From the NCBI GenBank assembly GCA_964472315.1, contig CAYYJS010000078.1:1-12010 (forward strand): a stretch of DNA of 12,010 bases, in the 5' to 3' direction. The notes beneath the pieces were generated by a model. It was not told the DNA's origin and did not search any database. It saw nothing but the letters and a program-made list of their open reading frames with translations. The position numbers and the translations under genes are program-made. Position 1 is the stretch's first letter. Every line of letters starts with the position of its first letter. Of the stretch, positions 1-9,067 are shown piece by piece. Source of the DNA: CAYYJS01 sp964472315 (GTDB taxonomy: Bacteria; Verrucomicrobiota; Kiritimatiellia; UBA8416).

Positions 1-18
1 GATATGCAAGACGGGACA

Positions 19-39
19 GGTCATTGGTCAATGGTCATT
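19..39 (-). repeat. Three-unit heptamer array (GGTCATT-like)
   Basis: Three consecutive 7-bp units, GGTCATT, GGTCAAT and GGTCATT, run head to tail. On the opposite strand they read as AATNNNN or ATTNNNN, the same register as the larger repeats nearby. A related unit (GGTCATT followed by GGACATT) leads into the composite repeat at 10505. Confidence 0.6.
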
Positions 40-46
40 CTGACAC

Positions 47-90
47 ACATGAACATCCAACAGCGATCAAGGAACGCCGAACACCCAACG
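47..90 (+). repeat. Heptad-phased interspersed repeat, copy 1
   Basis: From 52 to 93 the sequence is six back-to-back 7-mers of the form AWCNNNN (AACATCC, AACAGCG and so on). The whole 44-bp block 47-90 is a perfect inverted copy of 11876-11919 at the other end of the window. It also forms an imperfect inverted pair with 127-164, so a hairpin with a roughly 36-base loop is possible. Confidence 0.85.
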
Positions 91-126
91 CGAGACGGGA
101 GCATGGCGCTCATTCCTTCGCTGTTT

Positions 127-164
127 CCTGAACGTTGGGCGTTCCTTGTTGGCTGTTGAGTGTT
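127..164 (-). repeat. Heptad-phased interspersed repeat, copy 2
   Basis: This 38-bp block is a perfect inverted copy of 11937-11974. Read on the minus strand it is again a run of AACNNNN heptads (AACACTC, AACAGCC and so on). It lies directly next to the composite repeat at 172-290. Confidence 0.85.
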
Positions 165-171
165 GCTCGGA

Positions 172-290
172 GCACAGCCTCGCCCTCCAGGGGCTGGGGG
201 CGCTGTCAGTACAGCGTGGCGCTGTGCGCCCGCTGTCCCCCGGCGTCTGGCGACATGAACACCCAACAGCCAACAAGGAATGTCCAATGA
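172..290 (-). repeat. Composite repeat, copy L (heptads plus twin hairpin)
   Basis: Read on the minus strand from 290 down to 172 it begins with the heptad repeat (258-292 on the plus strand: AACACCC, AACAGCC, then AAC, AAT and AAT heptads). It continues into a 41-bp core at 205-245 that matches 9113-9153 and 10552-10592 with only three variable positions. The core holds two neighbouring hairpins on the minus strand: GGCGC/GCGCC with loop ACA, then CGCTGT/ACAGCG with a 4-base loop. A variable tail with CCCC and GGAGGG motifs follows. Confidence 0.85.
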
Positions 291-351
291 ACGAGAATGG
301 GAGGGATTCCGAATCGTGGTCCGATCTCGTCGGCCGGTTCCCTGTCGGGCC

Positions 352-388
352 GAGTTACCAGTCACCAGTTACCAGTTTCCAGTTTCCA
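352..388 (+). repeat. 7-bp microsatellite (ACCAGTY / TCCAGTT)
   Basis: About five consecutive heptamers are present: ACCAGTC (357-363), ACCAGTT twice, TCCAGTT and a partial TCCA. They are preceded by GAGTT in the same register. The pattern resembles the heptanucleotide STRR arrays known from heterocystous cyanobacteria, but that is resemblance of form, not shown homology. Confidence 0.75.
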
Positions 389-414
389 CCGATCCCCTCC
401 CCCGCTCTCCAGTC

Positions 415-442
415 GGACATTCCTTGTTGGCTGTTGGGTGTT
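415..442 (-). repeat. Heptad-phased interspersed repeat, copy 4
   Basis: Four NNNNRTT heptads (GGACATT, CCTTGTT and two more) form the reverse complement of the repeat at 258-285, so the two face each other across about 130 bases. There is no twin-hairpin core beside this copy. It runs instead into a short AATGCCC array. Confidence 0.8.
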
Positions 443-454
443 CAAGTCAGCGCC

Positions 455-475
455 AATGCCCAATGCCCAATGACC
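455..475 (+). repeat. Three-unit AATGCCC heptamer array
   Basis: AATGCCC twice and AATGACC once, head to tail, in the same AAYNNNN form as the interspersed repeat but pointing the other way from the adjacent copy at 415-442. Confidence 0.65.
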
Positions 476-501
476 TTCCGCCTTCCGTCGGCCCAATCGT
501 C

Positions 502-528
502 TTGACCCCCGGATGGTGCGCTTCTAAG
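502..528 (+). promoter_or_regulatory. Possible sigma70-type promoter for the permease unit
   Basis: TTGACC at 502-507 matches five of six bases of the -35 consensus. TCTAAG at 523-528 matches four of six bases of a -10 box. The 15-bp spacer is short. It lies 34 bases ahead of the start codon at 563 and just outside the repeat block, which suits it, but this is motif matching only. Confidence 0.3.
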
Positions 529-562
529 CTCACCGGCACGTTTCGGAGAGCGAGGTCCTTTC

Positions 563-1837
563 ATGTCATCGGCGTGGATCAGTCTGATTGTATTCTGCGC
601 GGCGTACGTGCTGTTCGTGGTTCTGCCGCACCGCCGGTCCTGGGTGGCATGCACCGGGGCCGTGCTGCTGGTGGCGCTGGGTGTCGTGGCCTGGAAGGAC
701 GCGCTCCTGGTCAAGGTCAGTTGGAACGTCATGGGTCTTTTCTTCGGGACCCTCATCCTCGCGGAACTGTTCCTGCTGTCGCGGGTTCCCGCCGTGCTCG
801 CCGAGCGTCTCGTGGATGCGGCGAAGTCGACCCGCGTGGCCATGGTGGCCCTATGCGCCATGGCGGGCGCCATCTCCATGTTCGTCGAGAACGTGGCGGT
901 CGTGCTGCTCGTGGCGCCGGTGGCCTTGAGCCTGGCGGAGAAGCTCAAGACCAGTCCGGTGCCCTTGCTGGTCGGCATCGCCGTGTGCAGCAACCTGCAA
1001 GGCACGGCGACGATGATCGGCGATCCGCCCAGCATGATCCTCGCCGGTTACATGCGCATGGGGTTCTGGGACTTCTTCGTCTACCACGGACGCCTTGGCA
1101 TTTTCTTCGCGGTGCAGGTCGGCGCGCTCGCGACCATGGGCGTGCTGGCGTTTCTTTTCCGGCATGTTCGGGGGAAACCGGCGACCGTCCCAACGGAGCG
1201 CCCGCGTGCCTGGATGCCCACCGCGTTGCTGTGCGCGCTGATCCTCGGGTTGTCGTTCGCCACGGTCGTCGATCCCGAGTTCGCCTGGTTCGCCGGCGCC
1301 TTCACCCTGTTCGTAAGCGCCGCGGGATTGGTCTGGTTCCGTGCCGTGGCGCGGTGGGGGCATGTGCGCGACGTGATGCGCGCGCTGGATTGGGATACCA
1401 CGTTCTTCCTGATCGGCGTCTTCGTGCTGGTCGGCGCGCTCGGCGACTCGGGATGGATGGATCGGTTGGCGGGAGCGCTGTCCGGCTTTTCGGCGGGCCA
1501 CGTGCCGATGACGTTCGCGGCCATCGTCATCCTCGCGGTCATCCTGTCGGGGTTTATCGACAACGTGCCCTTCCTGCTGGTCATGATTCCCGTTGTTCAG
1601 GACGTGGCCGACCGGATTCAGGCGCCGCTGCCCTTGCTCCTGTTCGGGCTGTTGATCGGCGCATGCCTGGGCGGGAATCTGACGCCGATCGGCGCATCCG
1701 CCAATGTGGTGACGCTGGGGATACTCAAGCGCAACGGCCATACCGTGTCCTTTCGCGAGTTCATGCGCATCGGCATTCCTTGCACGGTGGCTTCGGTGAC
1801 CACGGCCTGCGCCTTCGTGTGGTGGATCTGGGGCTGA
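563..1837 (+). CDS. ArsB/NhaD-type ion transporter superfamily permease
   Basis: A 424-residue polytopic inner-membrane permease of the ArsB/NhaD/P-protein branch of the ion transporter superfamily. Both inverted-repeat signature loops are visible: SNLQGTATMIGDPPS at 143-157, and FIDNVPF at 331-337 followed by GGNLTPIGASANVV at 370-383. Asn/Asp-Pro-Pro and Asn-Leu-Thr-Pro loops of this kind line the substrate/ion site in the family. About ten or more hydrophobic segments span the protein, and the length is normal. ATG at 563 follows a GAGG at 552-555 with seven-base spacing. Family members move arsenite, Na+/H+ or dicarboxylates, and substrate cannot be assigned from sequence. No arsR or arsC is nearby, so an arsenic role is not favoured. 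The next gene starts 22 bases downstream and is probably co-transcribed. Confidence 0.85.
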   Translation: MSSAWISLIVFCAAYVLFVVLPHRRSWVACTGAVLLVALGVVAWKDALLVKVSWNVMGLFFGTLILAELFLLSRVPAVLAERLVDAAKSTRVAMVALCAMAGAISMFVENVAVVLLVAPVALSLAEKLKTSPVPLLVGIAVCSNLQGTATMIGDPPSMILAGYMRMGFWDFFVYHGRLGIFFAVQVGALATMGVLAFLFRHVRGKPATVPTERPRAWMPTALLCALILGLSFATVVDPEFAWFAGAFTLFVSAAGLVWFRAVARWGHVRDVMRALDWDTTFFLIGVFVLVGALGDSGWMDRLAGALSGFSAGHVPMTFAAIVILAVILSGFIDNVPFLLVMIPVVQDVADRIQAPLPLLLFGLLIGACLGGNLTPIGASANVVTLGILKRNGHTVSFREFMRIGIPCTVASVTTACAFVWWIWG

Positions 1838-1859
1838 CGGAACGGAAGGCTCCGGCGAC

Positions 1860-3182
1860 ATGAATACACAACCACGGCCCATGCCGATCGGACAACGGGA
1901 TGTGTTCCGCGCCTGGGCGCCCTTGGCGCTCAGTTGGTTGCTCATGGGTCTGGAGTTGCCGGCCCTCGGCGCGGTGGTGGCCCGACTGACCGATCCGAAG
2001 ATACACCTTGCCGCTTACGGCGGCGTCGTATTCCCGCTGTCGCTCATCATCGAGGCGCCGGTAATCATGCTGCTTTCGGCCACGACCGCGCTGTGCCGCG
2101 ACCGGGCCTCGTATCGGGCGCTCTGGCGCTACATGATGACGATGGGAATGGCACTGACGGCCCTGCATGTGGCGGTGGCGTTCACGCCGTTGTTCGACTG
2201 GATCGCCACCGGCCTGCTGGACGTGCCGCAAGTCGTCATCGAGCCCGCGCGTACGGGTCTGCGGATCATGACACCCTGGACATGGACGATCGCCTACCGA
2301 CGGTTCATGCAGGGCATCCAGATCCGGTTCGGGTACTCGCGCTTCGTCGGCATCGGCACCGCGGTTCGCCTGGCCAGCAACCTGTGCGCGCTGGCAGTCG
2401 GGCACTTCGTGTTCCAGGCGCCCGGAATCGTGGTGGGGACTTCGGCCATCGCCGTCGGCGTCACGGTGGAGGCGCTGTTCGCCCACATCGCGACACGACC
2501 GATCCTGAAGCGGTCACTGCGTAGCGAGGAGACATCCGTTGCGACGGTACGTCTGCGTTCATTCCTCGCGTTCTACGTGCCGCTGGCGCTGACGTCCTTT
2601 CTCGTGCTGGCGGTCAATCCGATCGGCACCGCCTCGGTGGCGCGCATGCCCCGCGCCCTCGATTCGCTGGCCGCCTGGCCATCCGTCATGGGGTTGATGT
2701 TTCTATTCCGAGGCACCGGCCTGGCACTGAACGAGGTGGTCATCGCCATGCTGGAGCGGGCGGAGGCGCGCGCGGCGGTGGGAATCTTCTCCCGGCGCCT
2801 GGCGGGCGCGGTGACGATCCTGTTCGTCGCCGTACTCGTCTCGCCGCTGGGATACGCCTGGTTTTCCGTCGTGCAGAACCTGACGCCGGAATTGGCACGG
2901 CTGGGCATCCTGGGGATTGCCATGGGCGGCCTGCTGCCGGGCTTGACCGCGATGCAGAACTGGTATCAGGGGCAGCTTGTGCACGCCCGCCGGACGGGCG
3001 CCATCTCGGAGGCCATTCTCGTATTTCTCGCGATATGCTCGGTGCTGCTGGCACTGGGTATCGCGTGGCGGCGATGGCCGGGTATCACCGTCTTCATGGG
3101 CGCTTCATCGGTTGCCGCCATTGCCCAAACGGCATGGCTCAAGTGGCGCGCGAGCCGCCTGCCGCAATCCACGCTGCCGTAG
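1860..3182 (+). CDS. MOP-superfamily (MATE/ANKH-like) membrane transporter
   Basis: A 440-residue integral membrane protein with about twelve hydrophobic segments. An internal duplication is visible: WAPLALSWLLMG (19-30) and YVPLALTSFLVL (239-250) open the two halves, as expected for the two six-helix bundles of MATE-like proteins. The first half has the layout I associate with ANKH (progressive ankylosis) homologues: LAAYGGVVFPLSLIIEAP (50-67), a charged cytoplasmic patch CRDRASYRALWR (79-90), then a Trp/Arg-rich segment TPWTWTIAYRRFMQG (138-152). In vertebrates ANKH exports ATP/pyrophosphate and citrate, and bacterial homologues are uncharacterised as far as I know. ATG at 1860 has GGAAGG at 1844-1849. 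It follows the permease by 22 bases and converges on aguB. A plain MATE drug/Na+ antiporter or a lipid-linked sugar flippase cannot be ruled out. Confidence 0.65.
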   Translation: MNTQPRPMPIGQRDVFRAWAPLALSWLLMGLELPALGAVVARLTDPKIHLAAYGGVVFPLSLIIEAPVIMLLSATTALCRDRASYRALWRYMMTMGMALTALHVAVAFTPLFDWIATGLLDVPQVVIEPARTGLRIMTPWTWTIAYRRFMQGIQIRFGYSRFVGIGTAVRLASNLCALAVGHFVFQAPGIVVGTSAIAVGVTVEALFAHIATRPILKRSLRSEETSVATVRLRSFLAFYVPLALTSFLVLAVNPIGTASVARMPRALDSLAAWPSVMGLMFLFRGTGLALNEVVIAMLERAEARAAVGIFSRRLAGAVTILFVAVLVSPLGYAWFSVVQNLTPELARLGILGIAMGGLLPGLTAMQNWYQGQLVHARRTGAISEAILVFLAICSVLLALGIAWRRWPGITVFMGASSVAAIAQTAWLKWRASRLPQSTLP

Positions 3183-3209
3183 GGGGGTCCGGAATGATCG
3201 CGATCCGCG

Positions 3210-3236
3210 GGGGCGCGCGACGCGTACCGGCGCCCC
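3210..3236. terminator. Possible shared terminator hairpin between convergent genes
   Basis: GGGGCGC (3210-3216) pairs perfectly with GCGCCCC (3230-3236) around a 13-base loop, in the 61-base gap between the convergent stop codons at 3182 and 3244. There is no T-tract on either side, so it would be a weak or non-canonical bidirectional terminator. Confidence 0.35.
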
Positions 3237-3243
3237 GCCCCGC

Positions 3244-4107
3244 TCAGCGATCCAGATACCGCTCCGTCAGCCCGCGATACGCATCGATCCGCCGGTCGCG
3301 CAAATAGGGCCATAGCCGTCGCACGGCTTCGGACCGGTCGCGGTCGATCGCGACCACCACCACGGCTTCCTCGCCGTCGGCCTGCGCGAGGGTCTCGCCC
3401 TGACAGCCGGCCGCGAAACTGTGCCCCCAGAAGCAACAGCCCGCTTCGGTCCCCACGCGGTTGACGGCCACGACCGGAATCCCATTGGCGATCGCGTGCG
3501 CGCGCTGAATGGTCTGCCACGCGTGGAGCTGCCGCTGTTGTTCGGCCTGCGTATCGTTCGGGTCCCAACCGATCGCCGTCGGGTAGATCAGCATCTCCGC
3601 CCCGGACAACGCCATCAGCCGCGCCGCTTCCGGATACCACTGATCCCAGCAGACCAGCACGCCCAGGCGGCCGACGGACGTGTCGATGGGGTCGAACCCC
3701 AGGTCGCCGGGCGCGAAGTAGAACTTCTCGTAGTATCCGGGGTCGTCCGGAATGTGCATCTTGCGGTAGCGCCCCGCGATCGTGCCATCCCGTTCGAGCA
3801 CGACCGCGGTGTTGTGGTAGACGCCGGCCGCCCGGCGTTCGAACAGCGAAAGCACCAGCACGACGCCCAGTTCGGCGGCGACGCGTCCGAAGGCCTCGGT
3901 GGACGGCCCGGGGATCGGCTCGGCCAACTCGAATTGCGCCGCATCCTCGGTGACGCAGAAGTACGGTCCCATGTGCAATTCCTGGAGGACCACCAGCCCG
4001 GCGCCGCGCGCGGCCGCCTCCTGAATGCCGGCGACGGCATGCGCGAACGCGGCGTCGCGCGTGCCGGCCCAGGCCTGCTGAACCAGGCCCACGGTCATCA
4101 TGTTCAT
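3244..4107 (-). CDS. aguB: N-carbamoylputrescine amidase
   Basis: A 287-residue cytoplasmic C-N hydrolase (nitrilase superfamily) that hydrolyses N-carbamoylputrescine to putrescine, CO2 and ammonia. The Glu-Lys-Cys triad is present: E43 in LQELHMGPYF, K116 in RYRKMHIPDD and C153 in LVCWDQWYPE. The HMGPYFC segment after the Glu and DDPGYYEKFYF after the Lys are typical of AguB rather than of general nitrilases. Length is normal (about 285-300). A longer open frame runs upstream to 4554, but ATG 4107 is the clear start: it overlaps the aguA stop as ATGA and has GAGGAG at 4115-4120 seven bases away. Being translationally coupled to aguA supports the substrate assignment. Confidence 0.93.
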   Translation of the reverse strand: MNMMTVGLVQQAWAGTRDAAFAHAVAGIQEAAARGAGLVVLQELHMGPYFCVTEDAAQFELAEPIPGPSTEAFGRVAAELGVVLVLSLFERRAAGVYHNTAVVLERDGTIAGRYRKMHIPDDPGYYEKFYFAPGDLGFDPIDTSVGRLGVLVCWDQWYPEAARLMALSGAEMLIYPTAIGWDPNDTQAEQQRQLHAWQTIQRAHAIANGIPVVAVNRVGTEAGCCFWGHSFAAGCQGETLAQADGEEAVVVVAIDRDRSEAVRRLWPYLRDRRIDAYRGLTERYLDR

Positions 4108-5147
4108 GTCAGCACTCCTCTCGGCAACTGCATCGTCATGCAATGCAGCGAACCATGTTGCCGGATCAGCACCGAACAGTCGATGCCGATCGCTTCGCGC
4201 CCCGGAAACGCCGCGGCCACCGCGGCCACCGCGGACGCGTCCGCCGGATCGCGGTAGGTCGGGACCAGCACGGCGCCGTTGACGACGAGGAAGTTGGCGT
4301 ACGTGGCCGGCAGCCGCGCGCCGTCGGGGTCGTGCCGCGGCGACGGCCACGGTAGCGGCGCCAGTCGGTAGGGCCGCCCCGCCGCCGTGCGCAACGCCGC
4401 CAGTTCTTCGCCCATGGCCGCCAGGTCGGTGTAATGCGTATCCCCGCGGTCGGAACACCGCACGTGCACGATCGTATCGCCGGGCGCGAACCGGGCCAGC
4501 GTGTCGATGTGCGCATCCGTGTCGTCCCCTTCCAGCGCACCCCGCGTCAGCCACAACACCCGTTGCGCGCCGAGGTGCGCGCGCAGGGCCGCCGTCACGC
4601 CCCGCCGGTCCAGGCCGGCGTTGCGGTTCGGGTTCAACAGGCAGGCCGCCGTCGTCAGCACGGTTCCGGCGCCGTCGCTTTCGATACTGCCGCCCTCGAG
4701 CGTCAGGTCCACCGCCTCGCGCGGCGTTCCGCCGAAGGCGCCCTGCGCGGCAAGGTTGGCGGTGACACGATCGTCCAGCTCGGCGGCGTATTTGCCGCCC
4801 CAGGCCGTGAACCGGAAATCGAGCAGGCGCGGCGCGCCATCGGCGTACACGGCGATCGGACCGAAGTCGCGGGCCCAGGTGTCCTGCGTCGGCACGCGAA
4901 ACACGCGCACCCGTCCGGGAGGCGCCTTGCCGCTCAGGCGCGCCGTCACGGGCCCCGGGTCGGGCGCCGCGATCAGCACGGTCTCGAAACGCGCGATGGC
5001 CACGGCGATCGCCTCGCAGACCGCCTCGACTTCATCCAGGTACGGCGCCCAGTCCGTACCGGCATGCGGCCACGCCATCAGGACCCCGTCCTGCGGCTCC
5101 CACTCCGCCGGCAACCGCCGCGCGGCACGTTCGACGCCATGCTTCAT
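4104..5147 (-). CDS. aguA: Agmatine deiminase
   Basis: A 347-residue agmatine deiminase (agmatine iminohydrolase) of the peptidylarginine-deiminase-like guanidine-modifying family, converting agmatine to N-carbamoylputrescine and ammonia. Family landmarks in order: PAEWEPQDGVLMAWPH (13-28), TWARDFGPI with D94, EGGSIE (151-156), TDAHIDTLARF with H213 and D215, and the C-terminal nucleophile C336 in GSLHCMTMQ. Length is normal. The start at 5147 has no evident Shine-Dalgarno sequence, so the start is less sure than the identity, although PAEWEPQDG sits where it should near the N-terminus. It is the first gene of the aguAB unit. Arginine decarboxylase, which would supply agmatine, is not in the window. 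Confidence 0.93.
   Translation of the reverse strand: MKHGVERAARRLPAEWEPQDGVLMAWPHAGTDWAPYLDEVEAVCEAIAVAIARFETVLIAAPDPGPVTARLSGKAPPGRVRVFRVPTQDTWARDFGPIAVYADGAPRLLDFRFTAWGGKYAAELDDRVTANLAAQGAFGGTPREAVDLTLEGGSIESDGAGTVLTTAACLLNPNRNAGLDRRGVTAALRAHLGAQRVLWLTRGALEGDDTDAHIDTLARFAPGDTIVHVRCSDRGDTHYTDLAAMGEELAALRTAAGRPYRLAPLPWPSPRHDPDGARLPATYANFLVVNGAVLVPTYRDPADASAVAAVAAAFPGREAIGIDCSVLIRQHGSLHCMTMQLPRGVLT
4115..4120 (-). promoter_or_regulatory. Shine-Dalgarno that fixes the aguB start
   Basis: GAGGAG on the minus strand lies inside the last codons of aguA, seven bases before ATG 4107. It explains why translation begins at the ATGA overlap and not at the upstream in-frame codons. Confidence 0.8.
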
Positions 5148-5207
5148 GCGACGGATGCTACGTCACATCCGCGCGCCTGACAATCTTTCGCCTGACCATT
5201 TTCGCCT

Positions 5208-5235
5208 TTCACGATCGCGGCGGAAACCGTATTAA
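5208..5235 (+). promoter_or_regulatory. Possible promoter for the purH-lon unit
   Basis: TTCACG (5208-5213) and TATTAA (5230-5235) each match four of six consensus bases and are separated by 16 bases, in the 144-base divergent region between aguA and the AICAR transformylase gene. This stretch is the most AT-rich part of the intergenic region. No convincing minus-strand promoter for aguA was found. Confidence 0.3.
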
Positions 5236-5291
5236 GAAGCTGCGCGGTACAACCGTGGAGCGGATTTCGGCACACGATCGGAGGACTGACG

Positions 5292-6542
<1,251 letters not shown>

Positions 6543-6570
6543 GGATGGATCGAAGGACACGTTGGTTCAG

Positions 6571-6576
6571 GGAGGG
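6571..6576 (+). promoter_or_regulatory. Shine-Dalgarno that fixes the lon start
   Basis: GGAGGG seven bases ahead of ATG 6584. Two earlier in-frame ATGs (6485, inside the preceding gene, and 6545) lack such a site and would add residues foreign to Lon. Confidence 0.75.
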
Positions 6577-6583
6577 ACGAGGC

Positions 6584-9055
6584 ATGGCGGAAAACGAACG
6601 GAGCAAGCCGGCGCCCGACGCGCCGGAGGGCGTGAGCCCGGACCGCGGGGACGGCGCCACGCCGTCGCCCACCGACGAACATGGCATCATCCTCGCGCGC
6701 GACGTAATGCCCTCCAGCTTGCCCATCATCCCGCTTTCGTCGCGTCCGTTGTTTCCGAAGATGACCGTGCCGATGGTCATCGATGACCCGCACCTCGTGA
6801 ACCTGTTCATCGAGCGTGCCAAGGCGCAGGAGAAGTACGTGGGCCTCGTGTTGCGCCGCGAGGGCGCGGAAGCCGGCGCGCCGCTCGCCGCCGACCATCC
6901 CCGCCTGTACCACTTCGGGGTCGTCGCGGAGATTCTCCAGATGGCGCGCGCCGAAACGCAGCCGGCGTTGCAGATTCTCTTCGGCGTCATGGAACGGATG
7001 CGCGTGGTCGAGTACATCCAGTGGGAACCCCACATTCTGGCCAAGGTCGAGTATATCCACGAGACCGAGATGACCGACAACCGCGAACTGAAAGCCTACT
7101 CGATCTCGGTGATCCGCAGCATCAAGGAGCTGATCCAGCACAACCCGCTCTACAAGGAAGAGCTGGGCATGTTCATGGCGCATTCGAACCTGCAGGAACC
7201 CGGACGCCTCGCCGACTTCGCCGCCGCGCTGACCTCGTCCTCGGCGGCCGAGCTTCAGGACGTGCTGGAGACCGTCAGCATCCGCGGCCGGCTGCAGAAA
7301 GTGCTCGTCCTGCTCAAGAAGGAAACGGAAATTGCCCAGCTCCAGGCCAAGATCACCAAGAGCATCGAACAGAGCATCAACAAGCATCAGCGCGAGTTCT
7401 TCCTGCGCGAACAGCTCAAGACGATCAAGAAGGAACTCGGCATCGAGAAGGAAGGCAAGGAGACCGAGGTCGAACGGTTCGAGAAACGTCTGGCGGAGCT
7501 GAAGCCGAACGACGAGGCCCGCGCCCGCATCGGGGAGGAACTGGAGAAGCTGCGCCTGATCGACCCGAGTTCGCCGGAGTTCAACGTTACGCGCAACTAC
7601 CTCGATTGGCTGACGGTCCTGCCGTGGGGCATCCATACGGCGGACAGCTATGACATCGCCAAGGCCACGCGCATCCTGAATCGCGACCACTACGGGCTCG
7701 AGGACGTGAAGGAGCGCATTCTCGAATTCCTTTCCGTCGGCATCCTCAAAGGCAACATTGCCGGCTCCATCCTCTGCTTCGTCGGACCGCCCGGCGTCGG
7801 CAAGACCTCGATCGGGCATTCCATCGCGGCCAGCATCGGACGCCATTTCTACCGATTCTCGCTCGGCGGCATGCGTGACGAGGCTGAGATCAAGGGTCAC
7901 CGCCGCACCTACATCGGCGCCATGCCGGGCAAGTTCATCCAGGCCATGAAGGTCTGCAAGAGCGCCAATCCGGTCATCATGCTTGATGAGATCGACAAGG
8001 TCGGCGCGAGCTTCCAGGGCGACCCCGCCGCCGCGCTGCTCGAAGTGCTGGACCCCGAACAGAACCGCGACTTCCTGGACCATTACCTCGATGTCCGGTT
8101 CGACCTGTCCAACGTATTCTTCATCTGTACCGCGAACCAGCTCGACACCATTCCGCACGCGCTGCTCGACCGTATGGAGATCATCAAGCTCGCCGGCTAT
8201 ATCCTGCAGGAGAAGATCGAGATCGCGCGGCGATTCCTCATCCCCAAACAACTCAAGGCCCACGGACTCACGCGGGGCCAGCTCACCATCACAGCCCGCG
8301 CCCTGCGCGAGATCATCGACGGGTACGCGCGCGAACCCGGCGTGCGCGGTGTGGAGAACAGCATCAAGAAGATCATGCGCAAGAGCACGAAGCGCATCGT
8401 CGACGGCGCCGCCACCAGCATCCGCGTCGACCAACCCGCCGATGTCGTCGATTTGCTGGGCAAGCGCATCTTCACGGACGAGATCTATCACAAACACGCC
8501 ATGCCCGGCGTCGTCATGGGACTGGCCTGGACATCCATGGGCGGCGATACGCTGTTTATCGAGGCCAGCGCGGTGAAAACCGGCAAGGCCGCATTCAAGC
8601 AGACCGGCCAGCTCGGCGATGTCATGGTCGAATCGTCCGAAATCGCCTACAGCTACGTGCGCGGTCTGCTCAGCACGCAGGAGCCGTACCGCAAGTTCTT
8701 CGACGAACACGCGATCCATCTCCACGTCCCATCCGGCGCCACGCCGAAAGACGGCCCCTCGGCGGGCATCACGATGGCGACGGCGCTCTACTCGCTGGTC
8801 TGCGCGACGCCCATGCCCCGGCACACCGCCATGACCGGCGAACTCTCGCTCACCGGGCTGGTCATGCCCATCGGCGGCGTGAAGGAAAAAACCATCGCGG
8901 CCCGCCGGGCCAAGGTCGCCACCATCATTTTCCCCGAGCCGAACCGCAAGGACTTCGAGGAACTTCCCGCCCATATCCGCAAGGGGCTGAAGCCCCACTT
9001 CGTCAGCACCTTCCGGGACGTGCTGTCCATCTGTTTCCAACACCGGCCCGCGTAA
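6584..9055 (+). CDS. lon: ATP-dependent Lon protease (LonA type)
   Basis: An 823-residue cytoplasmic AAA+ serine protease that degrades damaged and regulatory proteins. Residues 1-45 are a polar, Pro/Asp/Glu-rich tail. The LON substrate-binding domain starts at SLPIIPLSSRPLFP (about 45-58), followed by a charged helical region at about 255-330. The AAA+ module has Walker A GPPGVGKT (401-408), Walker B VIMLDEID with D468/E469, and an LLDRME arginine-finger segment. The protease domain has the catalytic dyad S726 (DGPSAG) and K767 (GGVKEK), with the GQLGDVMVES segment typical of LonA. The residue after HVP is Ser (HVPSGATPKDG) where Glu or Ala is usual, a small oddity. All catalytic parts are intact. 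It lies 41 bases after purH on the same strand and may be co-transcribed. A composite repeat begins 12 bases after its stop. Confidence 0.96.
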   Translation: MAENERSKPAPDAPEGVSPDRGDGATPSPTDEHGIILARDVMPSSLPIIPLSSRPLFPKMTVPMVIDDPHLVNLFIERAKAQEKYVGLVLRREGAEAGAPLAADHPRLYHFGVVAEILQMARAETQPALQILFGVMERMRVVEYIQWEPHILAKVEYIHETEMTDNRELKAYSISVIRSIKELIQHNPLYKEELGMFMAHSNLQEPGRLADFAAALTSSSAAELQDVLETVSIRGRLQKVLVLLKKETEIAQLQAKITKSIEQSINKHQREFFLREQLKTIKKELGIEKEGKETEVERFEKRLAELKPNDEARARIGEELEKLRLIDPSSPEFNVTRNYLDWLTVLPWGIHTADSYDIAKATRILNRDHYGLEDVKERILEFLSVGILKGNIAGSILCFVGPPGVGKTSIGHSIAASIGRHFYRFSLGGMRDEAEIKGHRRTYIGAMPGKFIQAMKVCKSANPVIMLDEIDKVGASFQGDPAAALLEVLDPEQNRDFLDHYLDVRFDLSNVFFICTANQLDTIPHALLDRMEIIKLAGYILQEKIEIARRFLIPKQLKAHGLTRGQLTITARALREIIDGYAREPGVRGVENSIKKIMRKSTKRIVDGAATSIRVDQPADVVDLLGKRIFTDEIYHKHAMPGVVMGLAWTSMGGDTLFIEASAVKTGKAAFKQTGQLGDVMVESSEIAYSYVRGLLSTQEPYRKFFDEHAIHLHVPSGATPKDGPSAGITMATALYSLVCATPMPRHTAMTGELSLTGLVMPIGGVKEKTIAARRAKVATIIFPEPNRKDFEELPAHIRKGLKPHFVSTFRDVLSICFQHRPA

Positions 9056-9067
9056 GGCACCCCGTGG

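Larger units (their letters stand above)
1..562. other. Gene-free, repeat-packed intergenic region
   Basis: No reading frame here has coding character: the open frames have no ribosome binding site, recognisable protein family or sensible composition, and they run straight through the repeats. The stretch holds two heptad-phased repeats facing each other (47-90 and 127-164), a full composite repeat on the minus strand (172-290), a 7-bp microsatellite (352-388), another heptad repeat (415-442), a short AATGCCC array (455-475) and a possible promoter for the downstream permease (502-528). The repeats probably continue beyond the left edge. Confidence 0.75.

Noticed and set aside
19..475. CRISPR array
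   Set aside because: Repeats are in both orientations, irregularly spaced and built of heptamers. There are no uniform spacers and no cas genes.
563..1837. Arsenical efflux pump (arsB) assignment
   Set aside because: The motifs fit the wider ArsB/NhaD/P-protein family, and no arsenic regulator, reductase or ATPase gene is nearby.
280..1863. A 527-codon plus-strand frame covering the permease gene
   Set aside because: It is Arg/Gly-rich, starts inside repeats and lacks motifs. The overlapping frame from 563 has the clear ion transporter signatures.
851..1945. Long minus-strand open frames over the permease and ANKH-like genes (also 1761-2486)
   Set aside because: His/Arg/Gln-rich composition is typical of shadows of membrane protein genes. 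No ribosome binding site or domain is visible.
4108..4554. Upstream extension of aguB to a 436-residue protein
   Set aside because: The extra residues are aguA in another frame. A good Shine-Dalgarno and the ATGA overlap place the start at 4107.
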